Assembly: GCA_027046245.1 (NCBI GenBank)
Contig: JALTZJ010000019.1
Location: 1 to 64,000 of the forward strand
DNA from: Acidilobaceae archaeon
Lineage (GTDB): Archaea > Thermoproteota > Thermoprotei_A > Sulfolobales > Acidilobaceae
DNA: 64,000 nt
Direction of reading: 5' to 3'
Part shown: in pieces, positions 28,340 through 37,742 of the stretch
Position numbering within the stretch: the stretch's first letter is position 1
How the letters are laid out: every line of letters begins with the position of its first letter
Notes under the pieces: generated by a model
What the model was told of the DNA's origin: nothing
Database searches by the model: none
Seen by the model: only the letters and a program-made list of their open reading frames with translations
Made by a program: the position numbers and the translations under genes

Positions 28340-28989
28340 CTACGAGCCCAGCAATAATCGCCCCCCTACTCCTACTACTAACGCTAGCCCCTGTGCTAGC
28401 GATGGCAGCTGATGCACAAGAGAGCTACGTTTATGTAGCCGAGTACGGTGTCTACACTAGGGAGGGGGTGCCGCTAGGCGCAGGCAGAATAGTATACCCC
28501 TTAGGCGGCCAGCCAGCTCCCGTATACGTGGCTGGCACGCCCGTAGACCCGAGGAGCGTGGCAGCTTTAATAGACACAATAGTGGAGGGCCGCTACGACC
28601 CCGTCGAGCCCGTCCCCAACCTTAAACCATTATTCCCCGTAGTGGCCTACAACGTGGAGGACTCCACCCTACCCGCGATATGCAGCCTAGAGGAGACTCC
28701 GGTGACGGGAGTAGAAACCATGACGCTGGGGGGAGGAGCCGCTAGAGGCAATGCCTGGATAGCGCCGGGAACAGGGGTCCCCGTGGCTGGCTCCCTAGTG
28801 GGTGAGACCAGGGGAGGAGCCCTCTTCAGGGTAGACTTCTACCTAAGCCAGGCACCCGACGTGGTATGCGGCGTAGAGGGCTCGCCCCTAGCGGCTAGCC
28901 TCATAGGAGTAGCAAGCGGAGTGATACTGCTAGGAGGAGTAGGAGTACTAGGATCTAGGCTCCTAAGAGGAAACCTAGCCCGCCTCTAA
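28336..28989 (+). CDS. hypothetical secreted/membrane protein
   Basis: N-terminal signal-like and C-terminal TM hydrophobic segments; start overlaps the ppa stop. Confidence 0.55.
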   Translation: MTTSPAIIAPLLLLLTLAPVLAMAADAQESYVYVAEYGVYTREGVPLGAGRIVYPLGGQPAPVYVAGTPVDPRSVAALIDTIVEGRYDPVEPVPNLKPLFPVVAYNVEDSTLPAICSLEETPVTGVETMTLGGGAARGNAWIAPGTGVPVAGSLVGETRGGALFRVDFYLSQAPDVVCGVEGSPLAASLIGVASGVILLGGVGVLGSRLLRGNLARL

Positions 28990-29046
28990 ACCTGTATCAT
29001 CACGGGGGAACTCTCTAGAGGGAGGATTGTAGGTATAGGCTCCCTT

Positions 29047-29391
29047 TTAGAGGCCTATTATACTTTCATGGGCAGCGAACCACCACTCCCTGGGCAGGAC
29101 GGCGTCCTCTACGGGTCTGAGGAGCCTGACTGCTAGTCTACGGTACTTCTCTATCCTCACATAGGGGAGGGCGTTGATTCTGAGCAGCCTCTCTACTTCT
29201 TCTAGTTTTTCGAGGGTGCTCCTTCTCAGGTAGCCGCTATAGAAGTCGTCGCTCAGGTCCTCTAGGATCCTAGCGGCGAGTCTTAGGATCGATGCTTTTG
29301 TGGGATCGCGTTCCTGTCTAGCCAGTTTCCTATAGTGCTGTGCCTCCTCGGAGAGAAGGATCCAGAGGGGGGCTCCTCCTCTACGCACCAC
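29047..29391 (-). CDS. hypothetical protein (114 aa, helical)
   Basis: ORF with coding-like composition. Confidence 0.5.
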   Translation of the reverse strand: MVRRGGAPLWILLSEEAQHYRKLARQERDPTKASILRLAARILEDLSDDFYSGYLRRSTLEKLEEVERLLRINALPYVRIEKYRRLAVRLLRPVEDAVLPREWWFAAHESIIGL

Positions 29392-29581
29392 TGCCTCCCC
29401 ACCGCTTAGTTAGATGCTTTGCTTGGGGGAGGGGGTGGGATGGCCGGTATTAACCTGGGAGCACCGTAACTCTTCTGGGCTAGGGGCTGTGAGGAGGCTA
29501 GCTCACAAGAGCGTTGAGCGGTACCGGGAGCCGCCGTGACTTGGGCGAGCAGCTCCGAGCCCCCCTCTCTCCTCGGCTTCT

Positions 29582-30703
29582 TCATCTGTAGAATACTGGG
29601 AGGGGTAGGTTGTAGCCTCGGGGTCTGTAGGTTCCTTTAATGTTGAGCTTGTAGCCGCACTTGGGGCAGCGGTTGTCCTTGGTGAGCCTCCACTCTACTA
29701 TCGCGAAGCCGTACCTCCTTATCACTAGGTAGCCGCAGTTGGGGCAGTAGGTGTTCTCCTTGGGGTGGCCCCATACGTTGCCTATGTAGACGTGCTTTAG
29801 GCCCTCCTCCTCTGCTATCCTGGCTAGCCTCTCCAGGGTCTCCACGGGCGTTGGGGGTAGGTGCCGCATCTTATAGTCCGGGTGGAAGCGTAGCAGGTGG
29901 AATGGGGTCTCGGGGCCTAGGTTCTCCACTATCCAGCGGGCCATCCTCCTAACGTATTCCGGCTTGTCTCCTACCTGGGGCACTACGAGGTTCGTGACCT
30001 CTATCCACCAGCCCTTCTCCTTCATAGCTAGCATCGTCTCGTAGATCGGCTCGGGGTCGGGGACTAGCATCCACCGCTTGTAGAACTCTGGGTCTCCTCC
30101 TCCCTTGAAGTCTACTGTGGCGGCATCCATGAGGTTTCCTAGCTCGTCCACGGCCTCCGGCGTCATGTAGCCATTGGTCACCATCGTGTTGAAGAGCCCC
30201 TTCTTCTTAGCCTCCCTGGCGGTGTCGTACATGAGCTCGAAGAATATCGTGGGCTCATTATACGTGTATGTAAGCCCGTCAGCGCCGTTCCGGACAGCTA
30301 CATCGACTATCTCCTCGGGCGTCATCAGCTTGCCGTATAGCCCTCTCTCGAGGCGGGACTGACTAATCTCGAAGTTCTGGCAGAACTGGCAGAAGAAGTT
30401 GCACCCAACAGTACTTATACTCATCACCATACTGCCGGGCTCGTAGTGGAGGAGAGGCTTCTTTTCTATCGGGTCTAGAGCTGCAGCGCTCACCAGGCCA
30501 TAGACCAGGGTGTAGAGCCTGCCTCCCACGTTCTTCCTGACACCGCAAACACCGTAGCGGCCCGGGGCTATGTCGCAGCGTCTATGACAGAGGTCGCAGC
30601 GTACCCAGCCCTCGCCCCTCTCCGGTAGGGGCCTCCAGAGCATTGCTTCCCTGACGTGCGGCCTCTTCAACAGCTCGGTATCCATTCTAAGCGTGCCGGG
30701 CAA
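29582..30703 (-). CDS. AmmeMemoRadiSam system radical SAM enzyme (AmrS-like)
   Basis: CDLCHRRCDIAPGRYGVCGVRKN, STVGCNFFCQFCQNFEISQ (CxxxCxxC), TYNEPTIFFE, C-terminal CPNCGY...CPKCGYKL. Confidence 0.87.
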   Translation of the reverse strand: MPGTLRMDTELLKRPHVREAMLWRPLPERGEGWVRCDLCHRRCDIAPGRYGVCGVRKNVGGRLYTLVYGLVSAAALDPIEKKPLLHYEPGSMVMSISTVGCNFFCQFCQNFEISQSRLERGLYGKLMTPEEIVDVAVRNGADGLTYTYNEPTIFFELMYDTAREAKKKGLFNTMVTNGYMTPEAVDELGNLMDAATVDFKGGGDPEFYKRWMLVPDPEPIYETMLAMKEKGWWIEVTNLVVPQVGDKPEYVRRMARWIVENLGPETPFHLLRFHPDYKMRHLPPTPVETLERLARIAEEEGLKHVYIGNVWGHPKENTYCPNCGYLVIRRYGFAIVEWRLTKDNRCPKCGYKLNIKGTYRPRGYNLPLPVFYR

Positions 30704-30772
30704 GGCCGCCTGCCACCCCCTACAAAAATATTTTCCATTCCCTGTGGTTAAAGTGGTTGGCTCCCCGGCTTT

Positions 30773-31678
30773 CTAGGCTCCGAATATCTCTTGTATGCCG
30801 AATATGCGGCCTAGCACGTCGCCGAAGATATACGCTGCAGCTGCTGTGCCGAAGAGCACTGCTAGGTTCTCCATGACTTCTCTCCTGAAGTTACTCTCGT
30901 TGATCACGGCGCTGTAGAAAGTGAAGCCTACGACTAGAACCACTGCTAAGGCAACGCTAACAGCGAACGCAAGGATATTGCTGTGAGTGGCGAAGTACGG
31001 CAGCGCTAAAACTATGACGGCGAATATGTATGCTATGCCCGTCGCTAGGGCACTAGTCACCGGGTTCTCGTTACCCTCATGCTTGGCCTGGAGGTACGCA
31101 GCTGCAGCCATGCTTATCGCAGCACTAAGTCCCACTATTAGACCCGCGATACCGGCTACTAGCGTTGTCGTGGTTGCGCCTAGGAAGCCCGCGTGGACCC
31201 CAGTTATCTCGACTATAGCATCGGCTAGGCCCAGAGCTATGAAGCCCATGTACCTGACGATCCCCTCATTCAGCCTCGATAGTAGGCTCTTCTCGTGAGT
31301 CTCCTCGTCTGCAATAATCTCCTCCAGCCTCCTCCTAGCGTCGCCGCTCAGCCTAGGCAGAAACCTCTTATAAGACTCTATTACCTCCTTCTCATGCATC
31401 TCGAGCAGCTTAATCGTGAATGTTAGGCCGAAGAGCATCCTAGATATCCTAATGAGCCTCAGCTTCCAACCAGGCACAGCAGCCTTACACTCTTCCCCGA
31501 CAACACTCTTCCAGAACTCGTAGTGTCGCAGCTCCTGCTCAGCCATCTCCTCTAGAATCCTTTTGAAGTCCCCCCTCTCCTTCTCAGCAAGATACCTGTA
31601 TATAAGGTAATCAGTGTACTCGTCCACACAGAAAGCTCTCGCCTCACTCCTAGCAGCCTCTTCAAGCCTAGACTCCAC
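30773..31678 (-). CDS. ferritin-like (erythrin) + VIT1/CCC1-type membrane domain fusion (EVIT-like)
   Basis: N-terminal E/H-rich ferritin-like helices (FCVDEYTDYLIYRYLAEKE...EMAEQELRHYEFW...IIADEETHEKSLL) followed by VIT-like TM region (ALGLADAIVEITGVHAGFLGAT...). Confidence 0.8.
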   Translation of the reverse strand: MESRLEEAARSEARAFCVDEYTDYLIYRYLAEKERGDFKRILEEMAEQELRHYEFWKSVVGEECKAAVPGWKLRLIRISRMLFGLTFTIKLLEMHEKEVIESYKRFLPRLSGDARRRLEEIIADEETHEKSLLSRLNEGIVRYMGFIALGLADAIVEITGVHAGFLGATTTTLVAGIAGLIVGLSAAISMAAAAYLQAKHEGNENPVTSALATGIAYIFAVIVLALPYFATHSNILAFAVSVALAVVLVVGFTFYSAVINESNFRREVMENLAVLFGTAAAAYIFGDVLGRIFGIQEIFGA

Positions 31679-31956
31679 AGCATCAACACCCCCTATGACC
31701 GACGAAAGATAAACCTAATAGAGTTCAGATGCTCCCACCACTATACCCTACCTCAACCTACTATGTAGAACCCGTGATAATAAAGTGCGGCAGGTCAGCC
31801 TTCTTAACAAGTACTACCTCACTATCCATGATTTACGCTACTATGATACTAAGCACTGTCTTAAATTAAACTACAAGAATAATTAATTAACTAAAAATAT
31901 TCTATCTAATACATATTACATCGCATTATTATATTAAATAAAATTAAAAATGTATA

Positions 31957-32706
31957 TTACCTATTATACTCGCTATACTTAATCTTCACATATATAGCTG
32001 ATACTCCATTATCAACAGGTATCATTAAAGTATGATCGCCTTTGCAGCCACTTGGCACAGTAATTTTTAATATCTTACCATTATAATCTATAATTTTTGC
32101 TCTTGGAAGATTATCACATGTTATAATTATGCCATAATCAGATATATCATATTTTTTATTGTTTAACTCTATTTCTATTGTTCCTCCTTTTAAATTAACA
32201 TCATACACTTCTTTTGCTATGTAAGCCGCTACCGGACCCATCAAAGGTATATTATCGCTATAAGCACCTACTCCCTTGATAACTACGCTTATTATCGTCT
32301 CTCCTGGAGCATAGTATCCTTCATTTATTTTTACCCATACCTGCACAAGATTATTACTTGCTCGATTCACGCCTATAACTTTTAGTTCCCTAACTAGTCC
32401 TTCGCTATCCTTTAACAGCACAGTTACATCATCCTTAGTAATTTTTATTTCTTTTCCATCAGTTCTTTCGACGAAGAGGGGAAATCTAAGACTAAGCTCC
32501 GGCAAATAGAGATAAGGAGGGAATATAGCTTTTATAGGCCCTTTATTCTCGGGAATATCAATATATTTATTTCCACCATTATCTTCAACATCACTGTTTT
32601 CTTTTAAAAAAGAGCCTAGAGTAGTATTTAATGCTAGAATTACTATGGCTCCTACTATAACTGTAAGCAGGGTAACTGCGGCAATCCTTTTGATCTGAAT
32701 GCTCAC
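31957..32706 (-). CDS. hypothetical membrane-anchored extracytoplasmic protein
   Basis: N-terminal hydrophobic segment (AAVTLLTVIVGAIVILAL); beta-rich remainder; ATGA overlap with upstream 1640-aa gene; very AT-rich. Confidence 0.65.
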   Translation of the reverse strand: MSIQIKRIAAVTLLTVIVGAIVILALNTTLGSFLKENSDVEDNGGNKYIDIPENKGPIKAIFPPYLYLPELSLRFPLFVERTDGKEIKITKDDVTVLLKDSEGLVRELKVIGVNRASNNLVQVWVKINEGYYAPGETIISVVIKGVGAYSDNIPLMGPVAAYIAKEVYDVNLKGGTIEIELNNKKYDISDYGIIITCDNLPRAKIIDYNGKILKITVPSGCKGDHTLMIPVDNGVSAIYVKIKYSEYNR

Positions 32707-35700
32707 CCTTTACCCCTCCTTAAAACTAGAATAGACAGCGATAATCCAACGATTAGTCCTCCTGCGAGAGCTGCTAAAGTAACGGGGCCCCCAACATTTT
32801 CTAGTAAGCTATCCAGTAGCGATCTTTCAATTATTATATTTGTTGTTCCGCTCTCCTCTATGGGAGGCGCAACGTTTATTCCCTTAAACGCCTGTAGAAT
32901 AAACTTCCATTTAACATTAATGGTGTCCGCGTTCTCTGCTACGTCTAAGACTACACTTAGTTCTATCTCTCCATTAGGAGGCGATATATTATCCGCTATT
33001 AATACTAGTTTTCCTTTGATTGATTTTGCTACGTAGTCCTGAGATATGCCATTTACTGTTAGCTCTATAGAAGCAACATCTGCTATATCGTCAGGTAGCT
33101 CGAGCTCAAGTATAACAGCTGTTTGATCTGCATCTTGAACTAATCCTGCGAATTTCAGTTCAGCAGGGTTCTCATCATTAATATATATCTCATTTTCCGG
33201 CGTGCTTATTACTTGGGCTGAAAGTGCTGATGCAGTCATCGATACCATAAGCGGAGCTAGGAGAAGCACCGCTAGAATAATCCTTCTTACGGCGGCCTTC
33301 CCTTCTTTTTTGAAGCCACTGATAATTGCATAAAGTGCGGTAGCCGGAGTCAATGATAGTATCACTGTAATTATTGTGTTATCTGGGTATCTGCTTTCGC
33401 TTGTCGGGAATAGAGTAGATAACTGTTCAAGCTTGTATGCTAGATACGCCTTACCTGGGTTGAGCACTCTTATCCTCCCCACAGAATAATCTTCACCTGC
33501 ATACGTTAACCTCCATGACTGCTCGTCCTCGTCCCAAGCATATATTATGACTTGGGATCCAACTGCAGCCACGATATCTTCGGGTGCTAGTGCCTCTTCG
33601 GGAATTATTAGTCCGTACCCGTTAGTCGAGAATTTCACTGGGTCGCCTTTAGCGGCGTATGCAGGGATAGTAGTATAACATGGTATTGGGGTATCGATCC
33701 AGAGTGCTGTCCACTCTATTATCTCGTTTATTGGATCTTCCATGCTCCACGCCTTACTTCCCGGTTCTATGAGTCCCACTATGCTTGCCTCGCATTCTTT
33801 TAGATTCTCATTGATAGCGCTCAGCACTGTGCCTGCAGGTATGCCTACGAGGTTTAGTCCCTCTTCTAGCTTTAATTCGATTTCTAATGGAGGCGATTTT
33901 ACAACGTAGAACTCTATGAATGCCTTCCTTCCCGCGGGATCCACGTATTCGACAGTCACTTTTTCGGGTTTTATGCCGGCTGGCACACTCACTATTATCT
34001 TACCTGTTACATGATCAATAAGTTCTACTTTGCCTTTGCTAACACTAACGTCATACTTAGTAATATTATGGTACTGTAGCGTGTCGTCGCTTAAAGAGAT
34101 CTCTACGGCTATATTACTTTCTAATTCAGTAATTAAGGGTGGCGCCTGTAACTGAGGCTCTTCTAAATCTACTAGTACTGGCTGCCTGTAAACACTTATT
34201 CTACCTGCTATGTCTTCGGCTATTACCCTAATTTCACCGAGACCTGAGTCCAGGCTGCTCATCTCTATATTTATTATTAGCTCTCCCGGTTTTTCGCCCT
34301 TGGTTATATCATGCGTCACAGTTAGTGGACCCTCTGTCTCTACTCGTATCGATGGCTCTACGCCGCTAGCATCCCATACAACAACTTTTATTGCATCCCT
34401 GTCTACTAGTATAAATACTTCGTTACTAGCATTGGAACTCGTAATCTGGGGTGGAGTGGCGTCTAGGACTACGGTGTGCTTCAGTCTAGCAGTCTTGCCA
34501 CTGGCGTCAATCACTTCTACATCTACTGTGTATGTACCCTCTCCTTCTAGGTTTACCGTGAGCGTTTCGTCTTCTAGTAGGTAGTCAGTGATTATACCAT
34601 TTACTTTTACAATGACCTCCTCTATCCAGGTATCGACGTCGCTTACCTTAAATGACATGTTCAGTTTATCTCCGTTGTACACTAACATGCCATTTACTTC
34701 TTGTAACTCTGTTTCTAATAGTAGTAATGGCGGGTATGCATCTGCGTAGAATGTATATTCGGCTCTAAGAGTGTTTCCTGCAGCGTCTACTGCTTCTATC
34801 CTAACATGGGTTTTTCCTGCTACGTCTTCTAGTTCTACTACAATAGTGTACTCTAGCGAGTTACCGTCTCCATCGGTCTGTTGGACATCCGTCTTGACCT
34901 CTTCCCCATTTATATATACATTTATTGATTCAATCCACGTCAAGTTCTCGATAATTACCATATTTATAGTAACACCATTAGTTGAATCTACGACTTCGCC
35001 TTCGCCGGGAATCGATGATGCGAGTATCGGCGGTGACAAGTCAACTATAACATTAATTGTCATACTTGATGCGTTGCCTGCTAGATCTGTAACTGTTATA
35101 TCTATCTGGTGTGCACCCTCGTCTAGAGTTAGAGATACGATAAGTAGATTTGCCTCGCTCCATGTATAACTTGCTTCAACAGGCTCACCGTTCACTATGA
35201 TTTCTACACTATCCCTTGCGATTCCTACGTTATCTTCCACAATTAATGATAGATCTACTAAGCTACGTCCACTTACTACCGGTTCTTCTCCCGAGAAAAC
35301 TATAGAAGGAGGTGTAGCGTCTAGAGTGTAAACTGCTCTGGCCGTTGTCACCCTACCGCTTGACTCCGTTACCTCTATCTCTACCGTGTGGGTGCCCTCG
35401 GATAATTCAAGTTCTAGCGCATACTCCCATAGTGTCTCGCCTCTGCAATCGCATACCTCTACAACTTCATCGTCTACTAGGATCTTTACTGTGTCTAGCC
35501 CTCCTTCATCGCTAATTGAAATCGTTACTGAAAGTACTGTTCCTTTTATTATACTGCCCGTGGGTGGATTGAAGTCTATTCTGGCGGTTTCTGGATCTAC
35601 TGTAAAGCTCCAGGTCTCCTCTACCGTGTTACCAGCTATATCAGCAACTCTGGCTTGGATGGTATATGAACCCGGTTCTAGCGATACCACTGCCTCAATT

Positions 35701-37625
35701 ATGCCGGTTTCAGGGTCGAACACGTGGTCTAACGAGTTACCGTTGAGCAGAAGAAGTATGTTTTCCTCGTCTACCCAGCTAGTCTCGTCTTGGACCTTTA
35801 TTTTTATTGTAACTTTCGGTCCAGGCAGTATAGCCTCTGGCTGGGGCTCCAATATAGTTATCGTGGGTGGCGTCTGGTCGATTACTAGTGTGAACTCCTC
35901 GACAGCCTCGTTGCCAGCTATGTCTCTTGCCTTGACTTGGACAGTATATACTCCCTCTGGAGGATTGATCTCTAGCTTCTCTGTTACTGAGGACTCTCCG
36001 TCGTAGCTTGCTTGCAACACTAACTCGTCTTCTAGGTAGGCCTCTAGTAGTGCTACACCTGCTAGACTATCACTAGCCCCTATGACTACTTCTACCCCTC
36101 CCGTGTTAGACGTTACTAGGCTTCCTGGAGTCTCCAACACAGGCGGTGTTCTATCAACTAGGATACTGCCTTCCTCTGATCCGGTGTTGCCGGCTAAATC
36201 GGCAACTGTGAAGCTGTACTGGATAATGCCTTCTGGCGGCTCTATGCAAACACCAGCTCTGTCCTCCTGAACATAATCCGGCTGTAACTGTTCTCCGTTT
36301 ACAGTGAACACCGCGGTACTCCAGTCCACCCCGGATAGCTCGTCACTGGCAACCGCTTCTATACACACGTTCTCAGCGTTTGTTATTTCCGGCGCTACTA
36401 TCTCGATGGACGGCGGTGCTAAGTCTACTCCAAAGTTGTATTCAAGCTTAGATTCTAAGCCAGCATCATCTACTGCTATAACTTCTAGGACATGGTTGCC
36501 CTCGGCTAACCCCGATAAATCAACGCTAATTAACTTGTCACTTATCCACTGAAACTCTACTTCTTCCCCGTCAAGGAATACAGCTACAGTGACTGAGCCT
36601 CCGTTCGGATCATATACTTTAAACTGGAATGACACGTTAGTGGAGTTCACCCATTCTGGGGGTGCTTCAACTACTTCTATTCGTGGGAAAGTGCTGTCAC
36701 TCGTGAAGCTATATTCTAGTGTTGTCGTGTAGCCTGCGTCATCCCTTAGTATCATATAGACGCTGTGCTGTCCATCTTCCAACTGAGTTGTATACCTTAT
36801 AACCCAGCCTTCTCTGACCTTCAAGATGTCGGGTGCAACCAGCACGTCGTCTATATATAACTGTACTATAAGCTGGGGAGTTACATCCCTAACCCTAAAC
36901 TCGAATTCTACGTCGGGGCCAGGCACTATGGAGTCGGGCTCCGGGTATACCGATGCCACCTCGGGAGGCGTAGTATCTACGATGAAGCTAGCTCTGGCCT
37001 CTTCGCCTGCCTGGCACGCTGCATCAACAGGCTTAATCCTAGCAATGTACTCTCCATCAGGTAACTGTAGGGGTAGCTGGAACGACGTATCAGTGACCTT
37101 CCATGACCCTACACGCGTGCCCTCAATAGTCTCAACGGTAACCTCATAATACTCTACATAGATGTTGTCACTTGAAGCGCTCCACACTATCGTGGGAGTA
37201 GAAGAGTATTTTGGCGTCACTTCTAAGTTATCGGGCTTGCTAGGCGGCATCTCATCGCGCACGCTCAAGTCAAGAGTGTAGAGGTTACCGCTCCTCACCT
37301 CAATGCTACCCGCATAAACGTCGCCGACGTATAGCTTCACAACTCCCTCATAGTCTTCTATAACTAGGAAATAACCCGATGAACTAGAAGAGTCCTGACC
37401 CGTTACAGTCTCATCCAGTAGTATCCCATCACTGCTATAAGCGTATATCGGTACCCCTGCAGGAGCTTGCCTGAAAGAGGAGCTAGTTACACAGTAGATT
37501 GAGACCTCTCCCTGTATTGTTGCTGGCAGTGGAGGAGGCGCCTGAGAGTAAGCAGTGTATGCTAATAGAGCTGCCGCTACGAGTAGAATAGCTAAGTAAA
37601 GAGTCTTTTCGCGTCTATACCTCAA
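32703..37625 (-). CDS. giant Ig-like-repeat cell-surface protein, three TM segments near the C-terminus
   Basis: Signal peptide; recurrent DxTPP/DxxPP boundaries (VDTTPPEV, VDLAPPSI, VDRTPPVL, IDQTPPTI, LDATPPSI, VDLSPPIL, LDATPPQI) starting beta-rich repeats; C-terminal LAALAGGLIVGLSLSILVLRRGKG. Confidence 0.82.
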   Translation of the reverse strand: MRYRREKTLYLAILLVAAALLAYTAYSQAPPPLPATIQGEVSIYCVTSSSFRQAPAGVPIYAYSSDGILLDETVTGQDSSSSSGYFLVIEDYEGVVKLYVGDVYAGSIEVRSGNLYTLDLSVRDEMPPSKPDNLEVTPKYSSTPTIVWSASSDNIYVEYYEVTVETIEGTRVGSWKVTDTSFQLPLQLPDGEYIARIKPVDAACQAGEEARASFIVDTTPPEVASVYPEPDSIVPGPDVEFEFRVRDVTPQLIVQLYIDDVLVAPDILKVREGWVIRYTTQLEDGQHSVYMILRDDAGYTTTLEYSFTSDSTFPRIEVVEAPPEWVNSTNVSFQFKVYDPNGGSVTVAVFLDGEEVEFQWISDKLISVDLSGLAEGNHVLEVIAVDDAGLESKLEYNFGVDLAPPSIEIVAPEITNAENVCIEAVASDELSGVDWSTAVFTVNGEQLQPDYVQEDRAGVCIEPPEGIIQYSFTVADLAGNTGSEEGSILVDRTPPVLETPGSLVTSNTGGVEVVIGASDSLAGVALLEAYLEDELVLQASYDGESSVTEKLEINPPEGVYTVQVKARDIAGNEAVEEFTLVIDQTPPTITILEPQPEAILPGPKVTIKIKVQDETSWVDEENILLLLNGNSLDHVFDPETGIIEAVVSLEPGSYTIQARVADIAGNTVEETWSFTVDPETARIDFNPPTGSIIKGTVLSVTISISDEGGLDTVKILVDDEVVEVCDCRGETLWEYALELELSEGTHTVEIEVTESSGRVTTARAVYTLDATPPSIVFSGEEPVVSGRSLVDLSLIVEDNVGIARDSVEIIVNGEPVEASYTWSEANLLIVSLTLDEGAHQIDITVTDLAGNASSMTINVIVDLSPPILASSIPGEGEVVDSTNGVTINMVIIENLTWIESINVYINGEEVKTDVQQTDGDGNSLEYTIVVELEDVAGKTHVRIEAVDAAGNTLRAEYTFYADAYPPLLLLETELQEVNGMLVYNGDKLNMSFKVSDVDTWIEEVIVKVNGIITDYLLEDETLTVNLEGEGTYTVDVEVIDASGKTARLKHTVVLDATPPQITSSNASNEVFILVDRDAIKVVVWDASGVEPSIRVETEGPLTVTHDITKGEKPGELIINIEMSSLDSGLGEIRVIAEDIAGRISVYRQPVLVDLEEPQLQAPPLITELESNIAVEISLSDDTLQYHNITKYDVSVSKGKVELIDHVTGKIIVSVPAGIKPEKVTVEYVDPAGRKAFIEFYVVKSPPLEIELKLEEGLNLVGIPAGTVLSAINENLKECEASIVGLIEPGSKAWSMEDPINEIIEWTALWIDTPIPCYTTIPAYAAKGDPVKFSTNGYGLIIPEEALAPEDIVAAVGSQVIIYAWDEDEQSWRLTYAGEDYSVGRIRVLNPGKAYLAYKLEQLSTLFPTSESRYPDNTIITVILSLTPATALYAIISGFKKEGKAAVRRIILAVLLLAPLMVSMTASALSAQVISTPENEIYINDENPAELKFAGLVQDADQTAVILELELPDDIADVASIELTVNGISQDYVAKSIKGKLVLIADNISPPNGEIELSVVLDVAENADTINVKWKFILQAFKGINVAPPIEESGTTNIIIERSLLDSLLENVGGPVTLAALAGGLIVGLSLSILVLRRGKG

Positions 37626-37742
37626 TCTAGTAAATCACCCAGTTTATATTAAAAATTGAATAATAAAGTTTAAAAAACTTATGTAAACATTAAAAATTAC
37701 TTTATGTGTACTTACTTTAAGCTACTACTTCCTCGCCAGGTT

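Noticed and set aside
34210-36552. Series of Ser/Thr-rich plus-strand ORFs in the surface protein gene
   Set aside because: Mirror translations of the repeated Ig-like coding sequence, not independent genes.
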